14,967 nt of DNA from Pseudomonadota bacterium (GTDB lineage Bacteria; Pseudomonadota; Alphaproteobacteria; Kiloniellales; J153), in assembly GCA_022572105.1 (NCBI GenBank), contig JACZWN010000069.1:1-14967 (forward strand), written 5' to 3'. Below, in pieces: positions 1 through 6,924 of this stretch. Position 1 is the first letter of the stretch. Every line of letters begins with the position of its first letter. The position numbers and the translations under genes were made by a program. The notes beneath the pieces were generated by a model that saw only the letters and a list, made by a program, of their open reading frames with translations, did no database searches and had not been told where the DNA came from.

Positions 1-1
1 C

Positions 2-742
2 GGCGGCCCGGCGCCCGGCGCCCCCTCCTGGCCGCCGCCGCCGGCGCGGCCGTTCCTCGACGAGGTCGGCGCCGACCCGGGCCGCTTGCACATCGCCTTC
101 ACCACCACCGCCCCCAACGGCGTTCCGGTTCACCCCGAATGCGTCAAGGCGGCGGTAGAGGCGGCGCGGCTCTGCGCGGGCCTGGGCCACGGGGTGACGG
201 AGGCCGCGCCGGAGCTCGACATGGAGCTGGCGATCCGCACCATGCGGACCATCTGGGCGGCCAACCTCTGGGCCGCGGTCGAGACCCGGTACCAGGCGCT
301 GGGCCGCGAAGCAGACGGTGACGGGCTGGAAACCATCACCTGGCTGCTCGCCCAGGAAGGCCGGACCCAATGCGCCGCCGACTACGCCCGCGCTCTGCCC
401 GTCATTCACGGCATCGGGCGCGGCTTCGCCCGGTTTTTCGAGGACTACGACCTGTTGTTGACCCCGACCTTGGCGCAACCGCCGTGGCCGCTGGGCACCA
501 TCGACATGATGGGCCGGGACCTCGAAGCCTACTTCGACACGCTCTACGCCCACATGCCGTTCACCGCGCAGTTCAACGCCTCGGGCCAACCGGCCGTGTC
601 GGTGCCGTTGCACTGGACCGGCGACGGGCTGCCCGTGGGGGTCCAGTTCGTCGCCCGCTTCGGCGACGAGGCGACGCTGCTGCGGCTTTCCGCCCAGCTC
701 GAAGCGGCGCGGCCCTGGGCCGACCGGCGGCCGCCCCTATAG
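2..742 (+). CDS. Amidase (amidase-signature family), C-terminal part, 5' truncated by window edge
   Basis: The reading frame is open from base 2 to a TAG at 740-742, giving 246 visible residues; the start lies outside the window. The visible part is the C-terminal third to half of an amidase-signature hydrolase, a cytoplasmic Ser-Ser-Lys enzyme family that cleaves carboxamides. Recognisable family segments are LRIAFTTT-like LHIAFTTTAPNG with PVHPEC just after it, YDLLLTPTLAQPPWPLG in the middle, and FNASGQPAVSVPLHWTGDG followed by LPVGVQFVARFGDEATLL near the end. The catalytic Lys and the Gly/Ser-rich signature would be upstream and are not seen. A TTG at 86 could be read as a start, but the family homology continues upstream through a Pro-rich stretch ending PPARPFLDEVG, so 86 is not the true start. 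The sequence resembles amidases often annotated as 6-aminohexanoate-cyclic-dimer hydrolase; the actual substrate is unknown. Confidence 0.9.
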   Translation, partial: GGPAPGAPSWPPPPARPFLDEVGADPGRLHIAFTTTAPNGVPVHPECVKAAVEAARLCAGLGHGVTEAAPELDMELAIRTMRTIWAANLWAAVETRYQALGREADGDGLETITWLLAQEGRTQCAADYARALPVIHGIGRGFARFFEDYDLLLTPTLAQPPWPLGTIDMMGRDLEAYFDTLYAHMPFTAQFNASGQPAVSVPLHWTGDGLPVGVQFVARFGDEATLLRLSAQLEAARPWADRRPPL

Positions 743-779
743 CGGCCACACCTAATGGCGACCGCATCTAATAGCGACG
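737..779. repeat. Three imperfect short direct repeats after the amidase stop
   Basis: Three related 11-12 bp units, CTATAGCGGCC (737-747), CTAATGGCGACC (752-763) and CTAATAGCGACG (768-779), lie 15 and 16 bp apart. The first overlaps the amidase stop codon. They could be local duplications or repeated half-sites for a DNA-binding protein ahead of the SDR gene. Nothing else in the spacer supports a specific role. Confidence 0.4.
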
Positions 780-831
780 GGAGCGCAAGAGCGAACTTCG
801 AAACAGCGGATGGACCAGGGAGATCGACGAT

Positions 832-1620
832 ATGGCGCAGCAGCAGTTTGGCCCCCTCGAGGCGGGGCTTCGGGTCCTGGTGACGGCCGGGGCCTCGGGT
901 ATCGGCCGGGCGATCGCGGACGCCTTTGCCGATAACGGCGCACGCGTGCACATCTGCGATATCGCCGAGGACCTGCTGGAAGCCTGCAAGGCCGAACGGC
1001 CCGACTACGGCGCCACGTTGTGCGACGTCGCCGACGAGGCCCAGGTCGACCGCCTGTTCGACGACGCGCGGGCGACGCTGGGCGGCCTCGACGTTCTGGT
1101 CAACAACGCCGGCGTCGCGGGCCCGACCGCCGGCGTCGAGGATATCGATCCGGCCGAATGGCGGCGCACCGTGGAGGTCAATCTCAACGGCCAGTTCTAC
1201 TGCGCGCGCCGCGCCGTGCCGCTGCTCAGAGAGGCCGAGGCGGGCGCCATGATCAACATCTCCTCGGTCGCCGGGCGGCTCGGCTTCGCCCAGCGCACGC
1301 CCTACGCCGCGACCAAATGGGCGGTCGTCGGCTTCACCCAGAGCCTGGCCAAGGAGCTCGGCCCCGACGGCATCCGGGTCAACGCGATCCTGCCGGGCGT
1401 CGTCGAGGGCGCGCGCATAAACCGGGTCATCGCGGCGCGCGCCGAGGTCGAGGGGATCGGCTTCGAGGAGGCCAAGCGGGACAGTTTGAGCAAGGTCTCG
1501 CTGCGCCGCATGGTGAGCCCGCAGGACATCGCCGGCATGGCGCTCTATCTTTGCTCGCCCATGGGGCGCAACATTTCCGGCCAGGCGCTCAGCGTCTGCG
1601 GCAACGTCGAGACTTTGTAA
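832..1620 (+). CDS. SDR-family NAD(P)-dependent oxidoreductase
   Basis: A classical short-chain dehydrogenase/reductase of 262 residues, the usual length for the family, cytoplasmic and probably tetrameric. The Rossmann cofactor motif is TAGASGIG (residues 18-25). Asp43 at the end of the second strand (ICDIAE) argues for NAD over NADP. NNAG is at 91-94, the structural Asn at 118 (VNLNG), and the catalytic set Ser145, Tyr158 and Lys162 lies in NISSVAG and YAATK. It should oxidise a secondary alcohol or reduce a ketone, but the family does not reveal the substrate. The ATG at 832 follows a good SD (GGGAGA at 818-823, 8 nt spacing). It is followed after only 16 bp by the gulonate-dehydrogenase-like gene, so the two are probably co-transcribed and may act in one hydroxy-acid pathway. 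The family call is very sure. Confidence 0.95.
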   Translation: MAQQQFGPLEAGLRVLVTAGASGIGRAIADAFADNGARVHICDIAEDLLEACKAERPDYGATLCDVADEAQVDRLFDDARATLGGLDVLVNNAGVAGPTAGVEDIDPAEWRRTVEVNLNGQFYCARRAVPLLREAEAGAMINISSVAGRLGFAQRTPYAATKWAVVGFTQSLAKELGPDGIRVNAILPGVVEGARINRVIAARAEVEGIGFEEAKRDSLSKVSLRRMVSPQDIAGMALYLCSPMGRNISGQALSVCGNVETL

Positions 1621-1636
1621 GCGGGGGAGTAATTCC

Positions 1637-2617
1637 ATGGACGTAAGCGCTGGGGACGTAAGCGCTGGGGAACGCAAGATCGCCATCGTCGGCGCCGGGC
1701 TCATCGGCCGCGCCTGGGCCATCGCCTTTTCCCGCGGCGGCTGCCGGGTCGCGCTCTTCGACCCCGAGGCCGGCGTGGCGGCGGCGGCGCGCGATCTCAT
1801 CGCGGCGGCGCTCGGCGACCTGGCCGACAACGGCCTGCTGGGTGGGGCGGCGGCCTCGGACGTGCTCGCGCGCGTCGCGGTGGCCGACAGCCTGGCCGAG
1901 GCCGTCGAGGGTGCCCTCCACGTCCAGGAGAACGCGCCCGAGACGCTGGAAATCAAGATCGCGGTCACCGCCGAGATCGGCGCGCTCGCCGGTCCGGACA
2001 CGGTGCTGGCCAGCTCGACCTCGGGCTTCGTGCCCTCGTCCTTCACCGAGGCGGTGCCCGGGCGCGAGCGCTGCCTGGTCGCCCATCCGATCAATCCGCC
2101 CTATCTCTTGCCCGCGGTCGAGCTGGTGCCCGCGCCCTGGACCGATCCGGCCATCGTCGCGCGCGCCCGCGCGATCATGGAATCGATCGGCATGGTGCCG
2201 ATGACGATGATCCGCGAGGCCGACGGCTTCGTCCTCAACCGCTTGCAGAGCGCCTTCGTCTACGAGGCCTTCCGCCTGGTCGCCGAGGGCTACGTCACGG
2301 CGCAAGACCTGGACCGGGCGGTCGCCAACGGGCTCGGCCCGCGCTGGTCCTTCATGGGCCCTTTCGAGACCATCGACCTCAACGCGCCCGGCGGAATCCG
2401 CCAGTACGTTGAGCGCTACGCCCCGTTGTGCGCGCGCATCGTCGCCTCGCAGACCACGCCTTGCGATTGGCGGGCGGCCTTGGACGGAGGCATCGAGGCC
2501 GAGCGCGCCGCGGCATTGCCGCGCCCGGCGATCGCCGGGCGCCAAGCCTGGCGCGACCGCCGTCTCATGGCCTTGGCCGCGCACAAGAGCGACAGCGACG
2601 GCAAGATCGGAACCTAG
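1637..2617 (+). CDS. 3-hydroxyacyl-CoA-dehydrogenase-fold enzyme, lambda-crystallin / L-gulonate 3-dehydrogenase-like
   Basis: The 326-residue protein matches the lambda-crystallin (CRYL1, L-gulonate 3-dehydrogenase) branch of the 3-hydroxyacyl-CoA dehydrogenase superfamily along its whole length. The NAD-binding motif GAGLIG is at residues 19-24. VEGALHVQE (90-98) and SSTSGF (126-131) follow. The catalytic His150 is in VAHPINPPYLLP, with Glu162 in AVELVPAP and Asn201 in GFVLNRLQ. The C-terminal domain includes GLGPRWSFMGPFET and WRDRRLMALAAHKS. These resemble mammalian CRYL1 more than fatty-acid oxidation enzymes, so a free hydroxy acid or sugar acid is the likely substrate. L-carnitine dehydrogenase is a related alternative. 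The start has a strong SD (GGGGGAG at 1623-1629). Oddly, the N-terminus carries a perfect tandem DVSAG-DVSAG before the Rossmann strand. The family is sure; the substrate is inferred. Confidence 0.9.
   Translation: MDVSAGDVSAGERKIAIVGAGLIGRAWAIAFSRGGCRVALFDPEAGVAAAARDLIAAALGDLADNGLLGGAAASDVLARVAVADSLAEAVEGALHVQENAPETLEIKIAVTAEIGALAGPDTVLASSTSGFVPSSFTEAVPGRERCLVAHPINPPYLLPAVELVPAPWTDPAIVARARAIMESIGMVPMTMIREADGFVLNRLQSAFVYEAFRLVAEGYVTAQDLDRAVANGLGPRWSFMGPFETIDLNAPGGIRQYVERYAPLCARIVASQTTPCDWRAALDGGIEAERAAALPRPAIAGRQAWRDRRLMALAAHKSDSDGKIGT
1640..1669 (+). repeat. Perfect 15-bp tandem duplication inside the start of the dehydrogenase gene
   Basis: GACGTAAGCGCTGGG at 1640-1654 is repeated exactly at 1655-1669. 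It is in frame and directly follows the ATG, so the protein begins M-DVSAG-DVSAG before its first conserved strand. Perfect identity suggests a recent slippage event, or an assembly artefact. Confidence 0.9.
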
Positions 2618-2871
2618 GGGAGCGTCGCGGCCCGACAGGGGCGGCGTCTTCGACGCGGTGTTCAAGTGAGCCTCGGCCGCCCCGCCGCAACCTCGTCGGA
2701 ATCCCCGGTCGACCGCCTCCGACGGGCTGTAATTTGGGGCCGCAATTTGCCGAAATCGGCCGCCGGAGGGTGCCTCGGTTGGTTATCCATACTTGTCCTG
2801 TCGATATATTCGACTATCTGTATGAAACCGCTTTGGGCGCGTGAGACCAACAACTCGAACCGGAAACAAGC
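2618..2871. other. 254-bp spacer upstream of the methyltransferase gene
   Basis: No gene is supported here. The first 50 bases are GC-rich, with an open frame ending GGVFDAVFK at a TGA (2667-2669) that I cannot assign. The right half is clearly richer in A and T than its surroundings. It holds two AATTTG copies 13 bp apart (2731-2736 and 2744-2749), a short dyad GCCGAAATCGGC (2749-2760) and a promoter-like patch described separately. Confidence 0.5.
2783..2820 (+). promoter_or_regulatory. Putative sigma-70 promoter with overlapping dyad, upstream of the methyltransferase
   Basis: Within an AT-rich island, TATATT (2805-2810) matches the -10 consensus at five of six positions, with TTATCC (2783-2788) 16 bp upstream as a weak -35. 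An alternative pair is TTGTCC (2793-2798) and TATCTG (2815-2820), also 16 bp apart. A dyad with arms GTCGA (2800-2804) and TCGAC (2810-2814) overlaps both candidates and could be an operator. The methyltransferase start lies 52-62 bp downstream. This is a prediction from consensus matching only. Confidence 0.4.
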
Positions 2872-3738
2872 ATGTCCGATACCCAGGAAGGCAATACCGA
2901 ATTCGTCGATTTCTGGAACGAAATCCTGGTTCCCAAGTTCGTCAAGTACCGCCACATCCTGGTCGGCGGCTTGACCCATCACAGCGCCAAGATATTCCCG
3001 TCGCTGAACGTGCGCGAGGGCGACAGGGTGCTCGACGTGGGCTGCGGATTCGGCGATACGGCGATCCAGCTGGCGCGGCGGGTGGGGCCGTCCGGATCGG
3101 TGCTCGGCATCGACTGCTGCGCGGTGTTTCTCGAGACCGCCCGCAAGGACGCCGCCGCCGCCGGCGTCGACAATATCGCGTTCATAGAAGGCGACGCCCA
3201 GCTCTACCGCTTCGAGCCCGAGTACGATTTCTGCTTCTCCCGTTTCGGCGCGATGTTCTTCGAGAATCCCGTGGTCGGCCTCAAGAACATGCGCCGCGCC
3301 CTCAAGCCCGGCGGCACGATGACCATGATCGTGTGGCGCGCCATCGAGGACAATCCCTGGCTCGGCCTGCCCAAGGAGATCGTGCTGAAATTTCTGCCGC
3401 CGTCCGGCGAGGACGCGCGCACCTGCGGCCCGGGGCCGTTCTCCATGGCCAATCAGGAGATGGTCACCAAGCAGCTGGAGATCGCGGGCTACGACGGCAT
3501 CGAGTTCGAGCGCATCGACGCTCCGCTCATGGTCGGCGACTCGCCCGAGGACGCGGTCGGCTTCCAACTCGCCGTGGGGCCCGCGGGCGAGGTCTACCGC
3601 GAGGCCGGCGCGGAGGCGAAGCGCCGGCACGGCGAGATCGAGGCGGCGCTGCTGACCGAGCTCGGCCGCTACGCCAACGCCGAGGGTATCGTCATGGACT
3701 CGAGTTCCTGGAAGATCACCGCCCGCAACCCCGAATAG
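2872..3738 (+). CDS. Class I SAM-dependent methyltransferase
   Basis: A 288-residue Rossmann-like methyltransferase, soluble and without signal peptide or membrane segments. Motif I is VLDVGCGFGD (residues 53-62), the acidic residue binding the SAM ribose is Asp81 (VLGID), FIEGDAQ (104-110) forms motif II, and ALKPGG (143-148) is the usual post-motif turn. The fold resembles the UbiE/Methyltransf_11 and Methyltransf_25 groups. The region after residue 160 (NPWLGLPKEI and on) is presumably the acceptor-binding part and gives no substrate clue. The start ATG follows GGAAA, a weak SD, after a spacer with a plausible promoter, so it is probably transcribed from its own start. Its presence beside N-demethylating flavoenzymes is notable, but no functional link is proven. 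Small-molecule rather than nucleic-acid methylation is likely. Confidence 0.9.
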   Translation: MSDTQEGNTEFVDFWNEILVPKFVKYRHILVGGLTHHSAKIFPSLNVREGDRVLDVGCGFGDTAIQLARRVGPSGSVLGIDCCAVFLETARKDAAAAGVDNIAFIEGDAQLYRFEPEYDFCFSRFGAMFFENPVVGLKNMRRALKPGGTMTMIVWRAIEDNPWLGLPKEIVLKFLPPSGEDARTCGPGPFSMANQEMVTKQLEIAGYDGIEFERIDAPLMVGDSPEDAVGFQLAVGPAGEVYREAGAEAKRRHGEIEAALLTELGRYANAEGIVMDSSSWKITARNPE

Positions 3739-3861
3739 ATCGCGCCCGAGGCCGCGAGCGCTCGGGAGGCATGTGGGGGCGACCGGCATGAGCGTGCCGC
3801 GCGGCTGCACCGCCTGACCGAGGCGCGGATCGCCGAGTTGCGCGATGTATTCCCCGCGTAA
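3739..3861 (+). pseudogene. Possible C-terminal remnant of an unidentified gene
   Basis: Directly after the methyltransferase TAG, the same frame stays open for 40 codons and ends at TAA (3859-3861). The last 24 residues include ERAARLHRLTEARIAELRDV, then FPA, and look like an amphipathic helix from a real protein C-terminus. No start codon or SD is evident. It could be the tail of a decayed gene or simply a chance open frame in GC-rich DNA. I do not recognise the family. Confidence 0.25.
3745..3766 (+). other. Hairpin just after the methyltransferase stop
   Basis: CCCGAG (3745-3750) and CTCGGG (3761-3766) can form a perfect 6-bp stem. The sequence also contains the full palindrome CGAGCGCTCG (3755-3764). 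It begins 7 bases after the methyltransferase stop. There is no downstream T-run, so it is not a classical intrinsic terminator, though it could mark an mRNA 3' end. Confidence 0.35.
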
Positions 3862-3888
3862 CGATCGAGCGTGGATTCGGAGGCCGCC

Positions 3889-4680
3889 ATGCCGAAGCTC
3901 GCCGCCAACCTGACCACGCTGTTCAACGAGGTGCCCTTTCTCGAACGCTTCGAGCGCGCCGCCGAGGCCGGCTTCGAGGCCGTGGAGTTCCTGTTTCCCT
4001 ACGACCATGCGCCTGGGGACTTGGCCGCGCTGCTCGCGCGCCACGGTCTCGAACAGGCCCTGTTCAACCTGCTGCCCGGCGATTGGCAGGCCGGCGAGCG
4101 CGGCCTGGCCGCCGTGCCCGGCCGGGAACGGGCGTTCCGCGCGTCGCTGGAGTCGGCGTTGCCCTATACCGAGGCGCTGGGCTGCCGGCGGGTTCACATG
4201 ATGGCCGGCATTCCGCCGGAGGGCGCCGACCCGCGCGAATGCCGCGAGGTCTACGCCGGCAACCTGCGCGCCGCGGCGGACTTTTTCGCCCCCCACGGGG
4301 TCGCCGTACTGATCGAGCCGATCAATTCCCGGGACATTCCGGGCTATTTCCTGAACCGGCAGGGCGAGGCGGTCGCCCTGATCGAGGCCGTCGGCGCGCC
4401 CAACGCCGGACTGCAGATGGACTTTTATCACTGCCAGATCATGGACGGTGACTTGGCCACGCACCTGCGCGCAAACCTCGTCCACATCCGGCATATCCAG
4501 ATCGCCGGGGTGCCCGAGCGCCACGAGCCCGACCTAGGCGAGGTCAACTATCCCTATCTGTTCGACCTCTTGGACAGTCTCGGTTACGATGGCTGGGTCG
4601 GCTGCGAGTACCGGCCCGCGGGCGACACCCTGGCCGGCCTCGGTTGGGCGCGGCCGTACGGAATCGGGGCACCGGAATAG
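3889..4680 (+). CDS. Hydroxypyruvate isomerase-family TIM-barrel protein
   Basis: A 263-residue protein of the Hyi/OtnI group (xylose-isomerase-like TIM barrel), matching the family's usual length. Such enzymes isomerise hydroxypyruvate to tartronate semialdehyde, or related 2-oxo-tetronates, in the cytoplasm. The expected acidic and polar active-site residues are all present: Glu143 (VLIEPINSRDIPGYF), Asp178 and His181 (LQMDFYHCQIM), Gln204 (HIQIAGVP) and Glu240 (GCEYRP). The N-terminal LAANLTTLFNEVPFLERF is typical. I place the start at ATG 3889, behind GGAGG (3879-3883, 5 nt spacing), rather than at the in-frame GTG at 3871, because family homology begins with MPKLAANL. With the upstream SDR and gulonate-dehydrogenase-like genes it could form a hydroxy- or sugar-acid route. 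The exact substrate is uncertain within this promiscuous family. Confidence 0.9.
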   Translation: MPKLAANLTTLFNEVPFLERFERAAEAGFEAVEFLFPYDHAPGDLAALLARHGLEQALFNLLPGDWQAGERGLAAVPGRERAFRASLESALPYTEALGCRRVHMMAGIPPEGADPRECREVYAGNLRAAADFFAPHGVAVLIEPINSRDIPGYFLNRQGEAVALIEAVGAPNAGLQMDFYHCQIMDGDLATHLRANLVHIRHIQIAGVPERHEPDLGEVNYPYLFDLLDSLGYDGWVGCEYRPAGDTLAGLGWARPYGIGAPE

Positions 4681-4698
4681 CCGTTCGCGTACGAACGG
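4681..4698 (+). other. 7-bp stem-loop directly after the isomerase stop
   Basis: CCGTTCG (4681-4687) pairs perfectly with CGAACGG (4692-4698) around a CGTA loop, starting at the first base after the stop codon. It could end the isomerase transcript, although no T-run follows. It could also be a protein-binding dyad ahead of the transporter promoter. Confidence 0.4.
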
Positions 4699-4740
4699 GC
4701 CGTCCGACGAGCGCCTTTCCCTCGGCGCTGGCTTCTCGGA

Positions 4741-4769
4741 TTGACATAAAGGCCTGCGATTTCTACCCT
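4741..4769 (+). promoter_or_regulatory. Putative sigma-70 promoter of the ABC transporter operon
   Basis: A perfect -35 hexamer TTGACA (4741-4746) is followed by an optimal 17-bp spacer and a weaker -10, TACCCT (4764-4769), which keeps the first T, the A and the last T. Transcription would begin around 4776, giving a leader of roughly 45 bases. It lies directly upstream of the five-gene transporter set and after a hairpin that closes the previous gene, so it is well placed to drive the operon. Confidence 0.55.
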
Positions 4770-4785
4770 TCCGCCCAACGATTAA

Positions 4786-4814
4786 GGGCGCCGGCGCAGG
4801 CGCCCCACAGGGAG
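4786..4814 (+). promoter_or_regulatory. Leader hairpin beside the SD of the first transporter gene
   Basis: GGGCGCC (4786-4792) and GGCGCCC (4799-4805) form a perfect 7-bp GC stem with a 6-nt loop in the predicted leader. The stem ends four bases before the SD AGGGAG (4809-4814), which serves a TTG start at 4822. A stem this close to the SD plus a non-ATG start could limit translation. No riboswitch class is recognised. Confidence 0.4.
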
Positions 4815-4821
4815 CCCCGTA

Positions 4822-5816
<995 letters not shown>

Positions 5817-5820
<4 letters not shown>

Positions 5821-6851
5821 GCATGGCCGGCGCCGCCCAAGACACCGGCCCGGGCGCCGCCTCGAAGGTGCGGAAAGGCGAGGTCTTGCTCCAGGTGAAG
5901 GGGCTCAAGATGTACTTCCCGGTCACCGAGGGCATCATCTTCCGTAAGACCGTCGCCCAGGTGAAGGCGGTCGACGGCATCAGCTTCGACATCCGCAAGG
6001 GCGAGACGCTGGGCCTGGTCGGCGAATCGGGCTGCGGCAAGACCACCACCGGACGCTGCATCCTGCAGCTCGAGCGCCCGACCGAGGGCGAGATCGTCTT
6101 CGCGGGCCAGAACCTGGTCGATCTCGATGCCCGGGCGCTACGCCCCTTGCGCCGGAAGATCCAGGTGATCTTCCAGGACCCGTACTCATCGCTCAATCCG
6201 CGGATGAAGACCGGCGATATCGTCGCCGAGCCGATGTACGTGCACGGGCTCGAGCCGGACGCGACCAAGCGCGAGCAACGGGTCAAGGAGCTGTTCTCGG
6301 TCTGCGGCCTGTCGCCCAATCTGACCGACCGCTACCCGCACGAGATGAGCGGCGGCCAGCGCCAGCGGGTCGGCATCGCCCGGGCGCTGTCCTTGAACCC
6401 GGAATTCATCGTTTGCGACGAGGCGGTCTCGGCGCTCGACGTCTCGATCCAGGCGCAGGTCATCAACCTCTTGGAGGACCTGCGCGAGGAGTTCGGCCTG
6501 ACCTATCTGTTCATCGCCCACGACCTGAGCGTGGTGCGCCATCTGTGCCACCGGGTCGCGGTCATGTACCTGGGCAAGATCGTCGAGCTTGCCGAATGCG
6601 ACGAACTCTACGACAATCCCCTGCATCCCTACACCCGGGCGCTGCTCGCGGCGGTGCCCGTGCCGGATCCGGAGATCGAGGCCAAGCGGGAGCACCAGAC
6701 CGTGAAAGGCGAGGTGCCGAGCCCCATCAACCCGCCGAGCGGCTGCGTGTTCCACCCCAGGTGTCCCCTGGCGGTGGATAGCTGCCGAAGCGAGATTCCC
6801 GATCTCCGGGAACTCAAACCGGGCCACTGGGTGGCCTGTACGGAGGTGTAA
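5817..6851 (+). CDS. Peptide-type ABC transporter ATP-binding protein (DppF/OppF-like)
   Basis: The second ATPase of the importer, 344 residues. It has Walker A GESGCGKT (69-76), Q-loop Gln120 (VIFQDPYSSLNP), signature MSGGQRQ (177-183), Walker B FIVCDE (197-202) and switch His235 (FIAHDLSVV). The D-loop reads DEAVSALD, a variant with Ala after Glu that is common in DppF proteins. The C-terminal extension again has four cysteines (310, 316, 323, 341; CVFHPRCPLAVDSC). The ATG at 5817 overlaps the upstream stop as ATGA, with GAGGGA at 5805-5810 as SD. A second ATG at 5823 is possible but adds nothing. It pairs with the preceding ATPase to form the heterodimeric motor. A short dyad, GGCGA (6886-6890) with TCGCC (6896-6900), lies in the 73-bp gap before the binding-protein gene. 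Confidence 0.96.
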
Positions 6852-6924
6852 CCGCGCCCAGGACAGGGGGGCGGTCACAAAGACAGGCGAAGGAATCGCC
6901 GCGAATTAACTGGGAGGAAGTGAC

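Noticed and set aside
544..2094. Minus-strand open frame across amidase, SDR and dehydrogenase genes
   Set aside because: It spans three well-supported genes and their spacers, with no family signal of its own.
3871..3888. GTG at 3871 as start of the isomerase
   Set aside because: The ATG at 3889 has an SD (GGAGG) at ideal spacing and coincides with the start of family homology. The GTG would place that SD inside the gene.
2662..4524. Long minus-strand open frame (620 codons) opposite the methyltransferase and isomerase genes
   Set aside because: Its translation has no recognisable domain and is rich in the residues expected from antisense reading of GC-rich genes. Both opposing genes carry intact family motifs.
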